Shown here piece after piece: positions 34,441 through 44,453 of a DNA stretch of 64,000 bases. The stretch covers positions 2,604,001 to 2,668,000 of the forward strand of contig NZ_JAPEMA010000001.1 in NCBI RefSeq assembly GCF_026343185.1. The letters are read 5' to 3'. The stretch's first letter is position 1. The number at the start of each line of letters is the position of its first letter. Origin of the DNA: Streptomyces sp. NBC_00091 (GTDB lineage Bacteria; Actinomycetota; Actinomycetes; Streptomycetales; Streptomycetaceae). The position numbers were made by a program, and so were the translations under genes. Under the pieces are notes generated by a model. That model was not told where the DNA came from and did not search any database. It worked only from the letters and a program-made list of their open reading frames with translations.

Positions 34441-35534
34441 TGGATCCCCTCCGCCACACTCTGCGTGCTGTTCATGCCCGCGCCCAGATGGGCGTGCTGG
34501 GCGTCGTAATGGATTCCGGCCCCGCGCAGCGCGATCTCCCGCGCCGCCTCCAGATAGGAGAGGGCACCGCTGGAACCCGGGTCGTACGTGAGAACCGTCT
34601 GCCCGTAGCTCGGAGCCTCCGAGATCCGTACCGACCGCGGGATGCTGGTGCGCAGCACCTCCTTGCTGAAGTGGGTGCGCACCTCCTCCGCCACCTGCGA
34701 GGCCAGCCGCGTCCTGCCGTCGTACATCGTCAGGAGGATCGTCGACACGTGCAGGGCCGGGTTCAGATGGGCCCGCACCAGGTCGACGTTGCGCAGCAGC
34801 TGCCCCAGCCCCTCCAGTGCGTAGTACTCGCACTGGATCGGGATCAGCACCTCCGCGCCCGCGACCATGGCGTTCACCGTCAGCAGGCCCAGCGAGGGCG
34901 GGCAGTCGATGAGGATGTAGTCGAGCGGCTGCTCGTAGGCCTGGATCGCCCGCTGGAGCCGGCTCTCACGGGCCACCAGCGACACCAGCTCGATCTCCGC
35001 GCCCGCGAGGTCGATCGTGGCCGGGGCACAGAAGAGCCCTTCCACGTCCACCACCGGCTGGACGACCTCCAGCAGCGGCCGACTGTCCACGAGGACGTCG
35101 TAGATCGACGGCACATCCGCGTGGTGGTCGATCCCCAGCGCGGTGGAGGCATTGCCCTGCGGGTCGAGGTCGATGACCAGGACGCGCGCACCGTGCAGGG
35201 CCAGCGAGGCCGCCAGATTCACGGTCGTCGTGGTCTTGCCCACGCCGCCCTTCTGGTTGGCCACGACCATGATCCGGGTCTGCGCCGGCCGCGGCAGAGC
35301 CGCTCCGGTACGCCCCAGGGCCTCGACCGCCAGCTGGGCGGCACGACCGATCGGGGTGTCCTCGGTCTCATCGTTGTCCACGAGGGGCGAGGATGTTTCA
35401 CGTGAAACATCCTCGCCCGGTGATTCAGAGCGGGGACCGGGGACCGGATCGGCCATCGGCCCCGCGAGGTTGGCGTCGGACCGCACGGTGTCACTCTCCT
35501 CGGCAGCGGGCTCGCGATGAACAGAGCCTGCCAT
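34437..35534 (-). CDS. parA: Chromosome-partitioning ATPase ParA
   Basis: A 365-residue Walker-type ATPase: deviant Walker [20 protein letters not shown] and [12 protein letters not shown]. It moves or anchors ParB-origin complexes. The start is uncertain. I use ATG 35534 (MAGSVHREP); GTG 35606 is possible, and the longest frame (GTG 35696) starts inside a parS site and is unlikely. The N-terminal about 75 residues are variable, and one parS site within them encodes VSRET, the same peptide as in ParB. Confidence 0.92.
   Translation of the reverse strand: MAGSVHREPAAEESDTVRSDANLAGPMADPVPGPRSESPGEDVSRETSSPLVDNDETEDTPIGRAAQLAVEALGRTGAALPRPAQTRIMVVANQKGGVGKTTTTVNLAASLALHGARVLVIDLDPQGNASTALGIDHHADVPSIYDVLVDSRPLLEVVQPVVDVEGLFCAPATIDLAGAEIELVSLVARESRLQRAIQAYEQPLDYILIDCPPSLGLLTVNAMVAGAEVLIPIQCEYYALEGLGQLLRNVDLVRAHLNPALHVSTILLTMYDGRTRLASQVAEEVRTHFSKEVLRTSIPRSVRISEAPSYGQTVLTYDPGSSGALSYLEAAREIALRGAGIHYDAQHAHLGAGMNSTQSVAEGIQ
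35394..35409. other. parS: parS site 4, inside parA
   Basis: TGTTTCACGTGAAACA, exact. It encodes Val-Ser-Arg-Glu-Thr in the variable N-terminus of ParA. Confidence 0.96.
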
Positions 35535-35791
35535 GCCACCCGGGTCGCGAACCAGCGGGGCCCGTACTCCTGTGGATGAATCCACCGTTGTGGACAACTC
35601 CGTCACCCCCGCGCCCTTACGGTGGCGGGGGGCCGCAGCAGCACGTCCGCGGCTGATGATTCCGTGCAGCAGAGAGCGATGTTTCACGTGAAACACGATG
35701 CCCGGACGGGGTCTTCAGCCCGCTACGACACTCCGAAATCCATACCTATAGGGCCCAACCCGCCCCAAAACGCCGCCGACAGCGGCGCGGG
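35535..35791. promoter_or_regulatory. parA upstream region
   Basis: This 257-bp stretch between rsmG and parA holds parS site 5 at 35680-35695 and must carry the parAB promoter. I see no confident -35/-10 pair. ParB loading here could affect parAB expression (inference). Confidence 0.5.
35680..35695. other. parS: parS site 5, upstream of parA
   Basis: TGTTTCACGTGAAACA, exact. It lies about 145 bp before the parA ATG. Confidence 0.96.
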
Positions 35792-36529
35792 TCAACGGCG
35801 CCTGCGCGTCCGCCCCACCCGCGCGGCCTTAGCCCGCTTGGCCGCGAACCTCACCCCGCCGGGGCTTTCTCCGACCTCCACGCGGACCACCGTGGACATC
35901 GGATCGACGATGCCCTCGCCCACGTGGAGCACCGAGGTCTTCACCACACCCAGCTTGGTCAGCGCGACCTTCGCCGAGACCAGCTCCTCCTCGGCGGTGT
36001 CGCCCTTCAGGGCCAGCATCTCCCCGTAAGGACGCAGCAGCGGCACGCCCCAGCCCGCGAGCCGGTCCAGCGGGGCCACCGCGCGGGCCGTCACCACGTG
36101 CACCGGCTGGAGCTTTCCGAGCACCTCCTCGGCCCGGCCGCGCACCACCGTGACGTGGTCCAGCCCGAGCAGCTCCACGACCTCCTGAAGGAAGGTCGTC
36201 CGGCGCAGCAGGGGCTCCAGCAGGGTGATCTTCAGGTCCCGCCGCACCAGGGCGAGCGGGATACCGGGCAGGCCGGCGCCCGAGCCCACATCGCACACGG
36301 TGACGCCCTCGGGCACCACCTCGGAGAGCACCGCGCAGTTGAGCAGGTGCCGTTCCCACAGCCGGGGAACCTCGCGCGGCCCGATCAGGCCGCGCTTGAC
36401 CCCCGCGTCCGCCAGCAGCTCCGCATACCGCACAGCTTCCGGGAAAAACTCACCGAACACCGCGCGCGCCACCTCGGGCGCCGGGGGCGCCTCCTCAGGC
36501 GCCGGGGGAAGCTCCGCTGCCTCCGTCAC
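35792..36529 (-). CDS. rsmG: 16S rRNA (guanine-N7) methyltransferase RsmG/GidB
   Basis: A 245-residue SAM-dependent enzyme that methylates G527 (E. coli numbering) in the 530 loop of 16S rRNA. It shows the RsmG pattern LWERHLLNCAVL, the SAM site VCDVGSGAGLPGIPLAL, and VVTARAVAPL. The C-terminal tail is Arg-rich. Loss of rsmG gives low-level streptomycin resistance and raises antibiotic output in streptomycetes; this copy looks intact. It lies between jag and parA, with a terminator before it, so it has its own promoter. Confidence 0.95.
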   Translation of the reverse strand: MTEAAELPPAPEEAPPAPEVARAVFGEFFPEAVRYAELLADAGVKRGLIGPREVPRLWERHLLNCAVLSEVVPEGVTVCDVGSGAGLPGIPLALVRRDLKITLLEPLLRRTTFLQEVVELLGLDHVTVVRGRAEEVLGKLQPVHVVTARAVAPLDRLAGWGVPLLRPYGEMLALKGDTAEEELVSAKVALTKLGVVKTSVLHVGEGIVDPMSTVVRVEVGESPGGVRFAAKRAKAARVGRTRRRR

Positions 36530-36567
36530 GGGGACCGTCCTTCCGTACAGAACCGCTCACGCCAGAA

Positions 36568-36593
36568 CCGTGTCGTTCAACCGTGTCGTTCAA
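36568..36593. repeat. 13-bp tandem duplication upstream of rsmG
   Basis: CCGTGTCGTTCAA occurs twice in tandem (36568-36580 and 36581-36593), 39-64 bp before the rsmG start. It may be a regulatory direct repeat or a slippage duplication. Confidence 0.7.
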
Positions 36594-36610
36594 CTGTCAG
36601 GCTTACAAAC

Positions 36611-36643
36611 TTCGGCCCCGCCTGCGACACAGGCGGGGCCGAA
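36611..36643 (-). terminator. Terminator after jag
   Basis: TTCGGCCCCGCCTG (36611-36624) pairs perfectly with 36630-36643 around a 5-nt loop, 15 bp after the jag stop. It separates the rpmH-to-jag group from rsmG. Confidence 0.85.
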
Positions 36644-36657
36644 ACACAACATTCCGA

Positions 36658-37170
36658 TCAGGCCGGGAGCACAACGACGAAGCGCTGCGGCTCCTCGCCC
36701 TCGGACTCGCTCTTCAGGCCGGCGGCCGCCACGGCGTCGTGGACGACCTTGCGCTCGAACGGCGTCATCGGGGCCAGCTTCAGCGGCTCGCCCGAGGCCT
36801 TCACGTCCTCGGCGGCCTTGGCACCCAGCGCCGCCAGCTCCTCGCGCTTCTTCGCCCGGAAGCCGGCGATGTCCAGCATCAGCCGGCTGCGGTCCCCGGT
36901 CTCCCGGTGCACGGCGAGGCGGGTCAGCTCCTGAAGGGCCTCCAGGACCTCGCCGTCGCGGCCCACGAGCTTCTGCAGCTCGCGGCCGGCGGAGTCGCTG
37001 ACGATCGACACCGCGGCACGGTCGGCCTCGACGTCCATGTCGATGTCGCCGTCCAGGTCGGCGATGTCCAGCAGACCCTCAAGGTAGTCGGCCGCGATCT
37101 CACCCTCCTGCTCGAGGCGGGTCAGGGTGTCGCCACTCTCAGCGGCGGCGGTGGTGGTGCCTTCCGTCAC
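36658..37170 (-). CDS. jag: Jag/KhpB-type RNA-binding protein (KH-R3H)
   Basis: A 170-residue protein with a KH-like domain (SIVSDSAGRELQKLVGRDGEVLEALQ, split) and a C-terminal R3H domain (DRSRLMLDIAGFRAKKREEL... MTPFERKVVHDAV). The N-terminal acidic stretch is short and the Jag_N domain of Firmicutes is not evident. The family binds RNA and affects cell elongation and division. It lies 15 bp after yidC, as in many bacteria. Confidence 0.93.
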   Translation of the reverse strand: MTEGTTTAAAESGDTLTRLEQEGEIAADYLEGLLDIADLDGDIDMDVEADRAAVSIVSDSAGRELQKLVGRDGEVLEALQELTRLAVHRETGDRSRLMLDIAGFRAKKREELAALGAKAAEDVKASGEPLKLAPMTPFERKVVHDAVAAAGLKSESEGEEPQRFVVVLPA

Positions 37171-37185
37171 GGGAGGGACTCCTTC

Positions 37186-38292
37186 TTACTTCTTGGAGGG
37201 CTTGCTGGGGGGCGTCTGACGCTTCGACTTCGGCTGCCGCTTCGGCTGCTGCCGCTTCGTGGCGACACCGCCGCTCGCCGCGTCCGAGTCCGCCGTGGCC
37301 TCAGAACTCTTGATCACGGAGCCGTCCGCCTGCGCTGCCATGCCCTGCTTCGTCAGCGCGGTGATGAACTTCCGCTCGTTGTCGTTGCGGTCCGGGCCCT
37401 TGGCCACGATCGCCGCGACGATCTTCTTCTTGCTCCGGCCCTTGACGTCGCCGTGGGAGCTGACGTGCTTCAGGAGACGGGTCAGGTACTGGTCCTGGGC
37501 CTTGCTGCCCGGCGTCGGGTTCTGGTTGATCACGTACATCTGCTGGCCCATGGTCCACACGTTGGTGGTCAGCCAGTAGACGAGGACACCGACGGGGAAG
37601 TTGATGCCCATGAACGCGAAGATCAGCGGGAAGATGTACATGAGCATCTTCTGCTGCTGCATGAAGGGCGTCTTCACCGAGAGGTCGACGTTCTTCTGCA
37701 TCAGCTGGCGCTGCGTGTAGAACTGCGACAGCGACATCAGGATGATCATGACCGCGGTCACGATGCGCACATCGGTGATCGAGGCGCCCAGCTTCGCGAC
37801 TTCCTCGCTGCTGTTCATGAACTTGGCAGCCAGCGGGGCGCCGAAAATGTGCGCCTCGCGGGCGCTCTCCAGCAGCGGCTGGTTGATCACGCCGATGGTC
37901 TTGCCGCTGGCGATGCTCGCGAGCACGTGGTAGAGCGCGAAGAAGAACGGGGACTGCGCCAGGATCGGAAGGCACGAGGAGAGCGGGTTGGTACCCGTCT
38001 CCTTGTACAGCTTCATCATCTCTTCGGACTGACGCTGCTTGTCGTTCTTGTAGCGCTCCTGGATCACCTTCATCTTCGGCTGGAGCGCCTGCATGCCACG
38101 CGTCGCCTTGATCTGCTTCACGAAGAGCGGGATCAGGCAGATACGGATCAGGATCACCAGGGAGACGATGGACAGGCCCCAGGCCCACCCACTGTCCGCA
38201 CCGAAGAGCGCCCCGTAGACCTTGTGGAACTGGACGATGATCCACGACACGGGTGTGGTGATAAAGCTGAACAGACTGGCAATCGTGTCCAC
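37186..38292 (-). CDS. yidC: Membrane protein insertase YidC
   Basis: A 368-residue YidC/Oxa1 protein, the short Gram-positive type. It has five core membrane segments ([20 protein letters not shown] near the first core helix; [17 protein letters not shown]). The C-terminal tail is very Lys/Arg-rich ([21 protein letters not shown] region) and may touch ribosomes. It inserts membrane proteins with or without SecYEG. The GTG start is three bases after the yidD stop. Confidence 0.95.
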   Translation of the reverse strand: MDTIASLFSFITTPVSWIIVQFHKVYGALFGADSGWAWGLSIVSLVILIRICLIPLFVKQIKATRGMQALQPKMKVIQERYKNDKQRQSEEMMKLYKETGTNPLSSCLPILAQSPFFFALYHVLASIASGKTIGVINQPLLESAREAHIFGAPLAAKFMNSSEEVAKLGASITDVRIVTAVMIILMSLSQFYTQRQLMQKNVDLSVKTPFMQQQKMLMYIFPLIFAFMGINFPVGVLVYWLTTNVWTMGQQMYVINQNPTPGSKAQDQYLTRLLKHVSSHGDVKGRSKKKIVAAIVAKGPDRNDNERKFITALTKQGMAAQADGSVIKSSEATADSDAASGGVATKRQQPKRQPKSKRQTPPSKPSKK

Positions 38293-38295
38293 TAA

Positions 38296-38577
38296 TCAGG
38301 CTCCTTGAGCATTGCGAGATCTACGCAACGCACTGCGCAGCTGCTCGTGCCAACGCGGGCGTTTCCGGGGTGGGACATGATCCACACCACCCGGGGACCA
38401 CGGATTGCACCGCAGGATCCGCCAGGCGGTCAGAACCGTCCCCTTCACCGCACCATGCCGGTCGATGGCCGTGAACCCGTAGTGCGAACACGACGGGTAG
38501 TAGCGGCACACCGGTCCGAGCAGCGGACTGATCGTCCACTGGTACAGCTTGATCAAAGCGAGCAGCGGGTACTTCAT
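38296..38577 (-). CDS. yidD: YidD, membrane protein insertion efficiency factor
   Basis: A 93-residue protein with the conserved core [24 protein letters not shown] (in two parts) with three clustered Cys. The family sits between rnpA and yidC in most bacteria and helps YidC. It overlaps the rnpA stop by 4 nt. Confidence 0.95.
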   Translation of the reverse strand: MKYPLLALIKLYQWTISPLLGPVCRYYPSCSHYGFTAIDRHGAVKGTVLTAWRILRCNPWSPGGVDHVPPRKRPRWHEQLRSALRRSRNAQGA

Positions 38578-38948
38578 CGAGCCACGCCTCCCAGCAGCCG
38601 CGCCAAGGCGGCATCCAGGTCGCGGGCCAGCTCGTCGACGCCGGCGTCACCCGCTCCGGGCAAGGCCCGCACCACCACCAGGCTACCGGGGGGCAGCTGA
38701 GCCAGCCGGTCACGGACAAGATGCCGAAGACGGCGCTTCACCCGGTTACGGACGACCGCTATGCCGACAGCCTTGCTGACGACGAAACCCGCACGCGGCG
38801 AGGGATCGATCTCCCCCGGCTCGTGCGGGTCCGTTGCACCGCTTGTACGTAGGTGGACGACGAGGAGCGGGCGTCCAGCCCGCCGGCCCCGGCGTACCGC
38901 GCTCGCGAAGTCCTCACGCCGCCTCAGCCGATTTTCGGGAGACAGCAC
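38574..38948 (-). CDS. rnpA: Ribonuclease P protein component
   Basis: A 124-residue protein with the family motif [15 protein letters not shown] and [18 protein letters not shown] near the N-terminus. It binds the catalytic RNase P RNA that matures tRNA 5' ends. It overlaps yidD by 4 nt and lies 21 bp after rpmH. Confidence 0.95.
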   Translation of the reverse strand: MLSPENRLRRREDFASAVRRGRRAGRPLLVVHLRTSGATDPHEPGEIDPSPRAGFVVSKAVGIAVVRNRVKRRLRHLVRDRLAQLPPGSLVVVRALPGAGDAGVDELARDLDAALARLLGGVAR

Positions 38949-38969
38949 GACGTCACGACCTGCGCGTTG

Positions 38970-39107
38970 TTATGCGGAAAGGGCGGCGCGGCCCTTGCCA
39001 CGGCGGTTCGCGAGGATCGCGCGACCGGCACGGGTCCGCATCCGCAGACGGAAGCCGTGGGTCTTGGCACGACGGCGGTTGTTCGGCTGGAAGGTGCGCT
39101 TGCTCAC
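38970..39107 (-). CDS. rpmH: 50S ribosomal protein bL34
   Basis: A 45-residue protein read from GTG 39107 to TAA 38970-38972: [20 protein letters not shown] then a basic tail ending GKGRAALSA. Exact family length and sequence. It is the first gene of the leftward group and divergent from dnaA. Confidence 0.97.
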   Translation of the reverse strand: MSKRTFQPNNRRRAKTHGFRLRMRTRAGRAILANRRGKGRAALSA

Positions 39108-39467
39108 TCGGGGGCTCCAGAGAATGAATCGTGTGTGGCGTTACATCGCCTGGCTGTCACCGTGCGCCCACGAGGAACTCGCGTGTTCGCCCGAGTGGAC
39201 ACCGCTAAACGATCACAATCAGTGATCTTCGCCCATCGGTAGGCAGGCGGCAGCAGCCATCGACAACTCGACCTCGTTACGGTACGCGCGGCTACGCCAT
39301 CCGGTCAAACCGAGCGTCCTCTGCCCCACACTGTGCACAGGCTGTGGACAACGACTTGAACCCTACCCACCGGCCTGACTACCGTTGCCTGATCCCGGAT
39401 TTTTTGTCCCGACCGTCCCAAAGAACCACACATTCGTGGGACCGGGACCTGTGAGAGAGCGTGCTCT
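39108..39467. promoter_or_regulatory. rpmH-dnaA divergent region with dnaA promoter and DnaA box
   Basis: A DnaA box TTGTCCACA lies on the - strand at 39343-39351, with a weaker CTGTGCACA word at 39331-39339. Just downstream are a possible -35 TTGAAC (39356-39361) and -10 TACCGT (39380-39385) with an 18-bp spacer. The box abuts the -35, which fits autorepression of dnaA by DnaA as known in streptomycetes. The promoter itself is a prediction. Confidence 0.65.
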
Positions 39468-41264
39468 GTGGCTGACGTACCTGCCGATCTTGCCGCAGTG
39501 TGGCCACGCGTGCTCGAGAAGCTGCTCGGGGAGGGTCAGCAGGGGATCGAGCCCAAGGACAAGCAGTGGGTGGAACGATGCCAGCCACTGGCCCTCGTCG
39601 CCGACACCGCCCTGCTGGCCGTCCCCAACGAATGGGGCAAGCGCGTCCTCGAGGGCCGCCTCGCCCCGCTCATCAGCGACGCCCTGAGCCGCGAGTGCGG
39701 CCGCCCGATCCGGATCGCCATCACCGTCGACGACTCCGCCGGCGAGCCCGCGCCGCCCGCCCCGCCCGTCTCCCCCCAGCGCGAGGGCTACGAGCCGTAC
39801 GGCGGCCAGCGCCCCGGCGGCGGCCCGGGCGAGGACCAGCTCCCCACCGCCCGCCCCGCCTACCCGGAGTACCAGCAGCAGCGCCCGGAGCCCGGCTCCT
39901 GGCCCCGCGGCGGCCAGGAGGAGTACGGCTGGCAGCAGCAGCGCCTCGGCGGCTTCCCCGAGCGCGACCCGTACGCCTCCCCGCAGCCCGGCTACCTCCA
40001 GCAGCCCGAGCCCGGCGGCTACGACCAGGGCAACTACGAGCAGCAGAAGTACGAGCAGTCCGGCTACGAACCCCAGAAGTACGAGCAGCAGAAGTACGAA
40101 TCGCAGCCGTACGAGCCCCAGGCCTACGAACCGCAGCAGTACGAGCAGCCCGCCCCGCGACCGGCGCCGGGCCGGCCCGGGCCGCCGCCGTCGGCCCCTT
40201 CCGGCGGCTCCACCTCGGGCCCGCTGGAGCCGACCGCCCGGCTGAACCCGAAGTACCTCTTCGACACCTTCGTCATCGGCGCCTCCAACCGCTTCGCGCA
40301 CGCCGCCGCGGTAGCCGTCGCCGAGGCGCCCGCGAAGGCGTACAACCCCCTCTTCATCTACGGGGAGTCGGGCCTCGGGAAGACGCACCTGCTGCACGCC
40401 ATCGGGCACTACGCGCGGAGCCTCTACCCCGGCACCCGCGTGCGGTACGTGAGCTCGGAGGAGTTCACCAACGAGTTCATCAACTCCATCCGCGACGGCA
40501 AGGGCGACGCCTTCCGCAAGCGCTACCGCGAGATGGACATCCTGCTCGTCGACGACATCCAGTTCCTCGCGAGCAAGGAGTCGACGCAGGAGGAGTTCTT
40601 CCACACCTTCAACACGCTCCACAACGCCAACAAGCAGATCGTCCTCTCCTCCGACCGGCCGCCCAAGCAGCTCGTCACCCTGGAAGACCGGCTCCGCAAC
40701 CGCTTCGAGTGGGGCCTGATCACCGACGTCCAGCCGCCCGAGCTGGAGACCCGCATCGCGATCCTGCGCAAGAAGGCCGTCCAGGAGCAGCTCAACGCCC
40801 CGCCGGAGGTACTGGAGTTCATCGCCTCCCGCATCTCGCGCAACATCCGCGAGCTGGAGGGTGCGCTGATCCGCGTCACGGCCTTCGCGAGCCTCAACCG
40901 GCAGCCGGTGGACCTCGGCCTCACGGAGGACGTCCTCAAGAACCTGATCCCGGGCGGCGAGGACAGCGCGCCCGAGATCACCGCCTCGGACATCATGGCG
41001 GCCACCGCCGACTACTTCGGGCTCACCGTGGACGACCTGTGCGGCTCCTCGCGCAGCCGGGTCCTGGTCACCGCCCGGCAGATCGCCATGTACCTGTGCC
41101 GGGAGCTCACCGACCTGTCCCTGCCCAAGATCGGGGCCCAGTTCGGCGGCCGCGACCACACCACCGTCATGCACGCAGACCGCAAGATCCGCGCCCTGAT
41201 GGCGGAACGGCGCTCGATCTACAACCAGGTCACGGAGCTCACCAACCGCATCAAGAACGCCTGA
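39468..41264 (+). CDS. dnaA: Chromosomal replication initiator DnaA
   Basis: A 598-residue initiator. Domain [21 protein letters not shown]. Domain II (about 95-255) is very long, acidic and rich in Tyr, Gln and Pro, with repeated YEQQK/YEPQ units from about 185 to 225. Domain III: Walker [10 protein letters not shown] and Walker [10 protein letters not shown]. Domain IV: DNA-binding signature [15 protein letters not shown]. Streptomyces DnaA is known for its long domain II. It binds the boxes in the adjacent oriC and opens the origin. GTG start. Confidence 0.98.
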   Translation: MADVPADLAAVWPRVLEKLLGEGQQGIEPKDKQWVERCQPLALVADTALLAVPNEWGKRVLEGRLAPLISDALSRECGRPIRIAITVDDSAGEPAPPAPPVSPQREGYEPYGGQRPGGGPGEDQLPTARPAYPEYQQQRPEPGSWPRGGQEEYGWQQQRLGGFPERDPYASPQPGYLQQPEPGGYDQGNYEQQKYEQSGYEPQKYEQQKYESQPYEPQAYEPQQYEQPAPRPAPGRPGPPPSAPSGGSTSGPLEPTARLNPKYLFDTFVIGASNRFAHAAAVAVAEAPAKAYNPLFIYGESGLGKTHLLHAIGHYARSLYPGTRVRYVSSEEFTNEFINSIRDGKGDAFRKRYREMDILLVDDIQFLASKESTQEEFFHTFNTLHNANKQIVLSSDRPPKQLVTLEDRLRNRFEWGLITDVQPPELETRIAILRKKAVQEQLNAPPEVLEFIASRISRNIRELEGALIRVTAFASLNRQPVDLGLTEDVLKNLIPGGEDSAPEITASDIMAATADYFGLTVDDLCGSSRSRVLVTARQIAMYLCRELTDLSLPKIGAQFGGRDHTTVMHADRKIRALMAERRSIYNQVTELTNRIKNA

Positions 41265-42171
41265 AGCCGGCCCCACGCGGCCCCCACGCGGCCCCCGCGA
41301 GGGCCCACAGGGGCCCGTGTGGGGCCCGCGGGCGGTCCCGCAAACCTCACGACAGGGCGCTTCCGGATCGAACCGGGGGCGCCCTTCTTCGTCCGTGCGC
41401 CCCTGCTCTGTTCGAATGCGCCCCCGGGAGGCCCCGTCATCCACAGATTGGCGGACTTTCTTCTGTCCACAGCCTGAGGACAGTCCGCATCACCCACAAT
41501 CTGTCCACAGGGGTGCAGGTTGAGGGCCCATCAGGGCAGGTCAGACCCCTGTGGAATTGTGAGCAAGCGTCATCCACAGCCTGTGGACAGAAAAATCATC
41601 CACAGGCTCGTCCACTCCTCTGTCCACCGGAGACTCACAGGTTGCCGCATCCTGTGCACAGGTTCCCGGCGGTTCTCCACACCGTTGTCCACTGTTCGGC
41701 AACCCCACACCCCCGGTCACCGCCCCGAGTGAAAGCGGTCACACGGATGTCGACGTTTGCTCTGTGGACTTCTGGGGAAAAGCTGGGGACACACCTGTGG
41801 AGTAGTGGGGGTCTCCTGGGGACGGCCTGTGCAGAAGTTTTCGTTCTCCACAGACACACCGTGTTTTCCACCGGTGTCACCCACAGGGTGTGGGGATAAA
41901 AAACGCGGCCTGACCTGCGAGAACGGGCTTATCCACCGTTTCCACAGGCCCTACTACTACCCCCATAGAGAGTTAGGCCGGTTTCGGTTTTCAAGCAGGT
42001 CCTGTGCACAACTCGCCGGACGGGCTCGCCGACGCCTCGCTCCCGACTTGACCGCCAGCCGCGACGACTGTCGGCGCCGTACGTCAGACTGGTCCCCGGC
42101 ATCGGTCGAGGCATCGACGAGCCGACGACGAAGGCCGGCAGACGAGCGAGCAACAGCAGGAGGCGGTTCCG
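41265..42171. other. oriC: Chromosomal origin oriC
   Basis: This 907-bp gap between dnaA and dnaN is packed with DnaA-box 9-mers. Clear ones include TCATCCACA at 41437, 41570 and 41596; CTGTCCACA at 41463, 41501 and, on the other strand, 41582-41590; TTCTCCACA at 41673 and 41844; and TTATCCACC near 41939. Many weaker matches lie between. Both strands are used and boxes form two main groups, 41437-41693 and 41760-42010. The rightmost part (41880-42000) has the most AT-rich runs and may be where strands open. No ORF or RNA gene is seen. Confidence 0.95.
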
Positions 42172-43302
42172 GTGAAGATCCGGGTGGAGCGCGACGTACT
42201 CGCGGAGGCGGTGGCCTGGGCTGCACGCAGCCTCCCGGCCCGGCCGCCGGTGCCCGTACTCGCGGGCCTGCTGCTGAAGGCCGAGGACGGCACCCTGTCC
42301 CTCTCCGGCTTCGACTACGAGGTCTCGGCCCGCGTCTCGGTCGAGGCGGACGTCGAGGAGGACGGCACCGTCCTCGTCTCCGGCCGGCTCCTCGCCGACA
42401 TCTGCCGCGCCCTCCCCAACCGCCCGGTGGAGATTTCCACAGACGGTGTACGGGCGACCGTGGTCTGCGGCTCCTCGCGGTTCACACTCCACACCCTGCC
42501 TGTGGACGAATACCCGGCCCTGCCGCAGATGCCGACCGCCACCGGCACCGTGCCCGGCGAGGTCTTCGCCTCCGCCGCCGCCCAGGTCGCCATCGCCGCC
42601 GGCCGCGACGACACGCTGCCCGTGCTGACCGGTGTCCGCATCGAGATCGAGGGCGACCGCGTCACCCTGGCCTCCACCGACCGCTACCGCTTCGCGGTCC
42701 GCGAGTTCCTCTGGAAGCCGGAGAACCCGGACGCCTCGGCCGTGGCCCTGGTGCCCGCCAAGACCCTCCTCGACACCGCCAAGTCCCTCACCAGCGGTGA
42801 CACCGTCACCCTGGCGCTCTCCAGCTCAGGCCAGGGCGAGGGCCTCATCGGCTTCGAGGGCGCCGGCCGCCGCACCACCACCCGCCTGCTCGAGGGCGAC
42901 CTGCCGAAGTACCGCACGCTCTTCCCGACGGAGTTCAACTCCATCGCCGTGATCGAGACCGCCCCGTTCGTCGAGGCCGTCAAGCGCGTGGCCCTGGTCG
43001 CCGAGCGCAACACCCCGGTCCGCCTCAGCTTCGAGAAGGGCGTGCTGATCCTGGAGGCCGGGTCCAGCGACGATGCACAGGCTGTGGAACGCGTCGACGC
43101 GAACCTCGAGGGTGACGACATCTCGATCGCCTTCAACCCGACCTTCCTGCTGGACGGCCTGAGCGCGATCGACTCTCCCGCCGCCCAGCTCAGCTTCACC
43201 ACGTCCACCAAGCCCGCGCTGCTCAGCGGCCGTCCGGCGGTCGACGCGGAGGCCGATGAGGCCTACAAGTACCTGATCATGCCGGTCCGCCTCTCCGGCT
43301 GA
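42172..43302 (+). CDS. dnaN: DNA polymerase III beta subunit (sliding clamp)
   Basis: A 376-residue clamp protein in three similar domains, starting MKIRVERDVLAEAVAWAARSLP and ending YLIMPVRLSG, the usual C-terminus. The dimer encircles DNA and tethers polymerase III. GTG start with GGAGG-type site (GGAGGCGG) upstream. It directly follows oriC. Confidence 0.97.
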   Translation: MKIRVERDVLAEAVAWAARSLPARPPVPVLAGLLLKAEDGTLSLSGFDYEVSARVSVEADVEEDGTVLVSGRLLADICRALPNRPVEISTDGVRATVVCGSSRFTLHTLPVDEYPALPQMPTATGTVPGEVFASAAAQVAIAAGRDDTLPVLTGVRIEIEGDRVTLASTDRYRFAVREFLWKPENPDASAVALVPAKTLLDTAKSLTSGDTVTLALSSSGQGEGLIGFEGAGRRTTTRLLEGDLPKYRTLFPTEFNSIAVIETAPFVEAVKRVALVAERNTPVRLSFEKGVLILEAGSSDDAQAVERVDANLEGDDISIAFNPTFLLDGLSAIDSPAAQLSFTTSTKPALLSGRPAVDAEADEAYKYLIMPVRLSG

Positions 43303-43496
43303 CCGTTCCTGCCGTAAGACGCCGCCGGGCCCGGCCCTCGCAGCTGCGAGACCGGGCCCGGCGCCGTCCGGAGCAGCCCGACGCCAAGGCCCGGCGTAGG
43401 CTCGGATCCGGCGGGCGACCCCGGAAAAACGACCGGAAACCACCGGTACCGGGGGAGCCCCGTACAGACGGCCCCAACGCTTAAGGAATCCACCTG

Positions 43497-44372
43497 ATGG
43501 AGCTCGGTCTCGTCGGTCTCGGCAAGATGGGCGGCAACATGCGCGAGCGCATCCGCCGCGCAGGCCACACCGTCATCGGATACGACCGCAACCCGGACCT
43601 CGCCGATGTCCACAGCCTGCAGGAGCTTGTGGACAGCCTGCAGTCCCCCCGCGTCGTGTGGGTGATGGTCCCGGCAGGCGCGGCCACGCAGTCCACCGTC
43701 GACGAGCTGGCGGAGCTGCTCTCCCCCGGCGACATCGTCGTCGACGGCGGCAACTCGCGCTGGACGGACGACGAGAAGCACGCCGAGGAGCTGAAGGCCA
43801 AGGGCATCGGCTTCGTCGACTGCGGCGTCTCCGGCGGTGTCTGGGGCCTGGAGAACGGCTACGCGCTGATGTACGGCGGCGACGAGAAGCACGTCGCCGC
43901 GGTCCAGCCGGTCTTCGACGCCCTCAAGCCCGAGGGTGAATTCGGCGCCGTGCACGCCGGCAAGGTCGGCGCCGGCCACTTCGCGAAGATGGTTCACAAC
44001 GGCATCGAGTACGCCATGATGCAGGCCTACGCCGAGGGCTGGGAGCTCCTGGAGAAGGTCGACTCGGTCACGGACGTCCGCGAGGTGTTCCGGTCCTGGC
44101 AGGAGGGCACGGTCATCCGTTCCTGGCTGCTGGACCTCGCCGTCAACGCGCTGGACGAGGACGAGCACCTGGAGCAGCTCAAGGGCTTCGCCCAGGACTC
44201 CGGCGAGGGCCGCTGGACCGTCGAGGCGGCCATCGACAACGCGGTCCCGCTGCCGGCGATCACGGCCTCGCTCTTCGCCCGGTTCGCGTCCCGCCAGGAC
44301 GACTCCCCGCAGATGAAGATGATCGCCGCGCTGCGCAACCAGTTCGGCGGCCACGCGGTCGAGAAGAAGTAG
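43497..44372 (+). CDS. gnd: 6-phosphogluconate dehydrogenase, short (GndA-like) type
   Basis: A 291-residue decarboxylating dehydrogenase. It has the Rossmann site GLVGLGKMGGN, VDGGNSRW, VDCGVSGGVWGLENGY and the catalytic GAGHFAKMVHNGIEYAMMQAY. It converts 6-phosphogluconate to ribulose-5-phosphate in the pentose phosphate pathway. The short form, about 300 residues, is often NAD-linked. Its place between dnaN and recF is typical of streptomycetes. Confidence 0.93.
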   Translation: MELGLVGLGKMGGNMRERIRRAGHTVIGYDRNPDLADVHSLQELVDSLQSPRVVWVMVPAGAATQSTVDELAELLSPGDIVVDGGNSRWTDDEKHAEELKAKGIGFVDCGVSGGVWGLENGYALMYGGDEKHVAAVQPVFDALKPEGEFGAVHAGKVGAGHFAKMVHNGIEYAMMQAYAEGWELLEKVDSVTDVREVFRSWQEGTVIRSWLLDLAVNALDEDEHLEQLKGFAQDSGEGRWTVEAAIDNAVPLPAITASLFARFASRQDDSPQMKMIAALRNQFGGHAVEKK

Positions 44373-44453
44373 CCCCACAGCAGCACCAACAGCAACACGG
44401 CAACACAGCACCACAGAGCACAGCAGCAGGAAGCCGGGGGAGGTCGGCGCCGA

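Noticed and set aside
35535..35696. ParA starting at GTG 35696
   Set aside because: It would start inside parS with MFHVKH and add 54 unconserved residues; no ribosome site.
42430..43640. DnaA-box-like words inside dnaN and gnd
   Set aside because: They arise from common GTG-GAC and TCC-ACC codon pairs, are mostly imperfect and are scattered.
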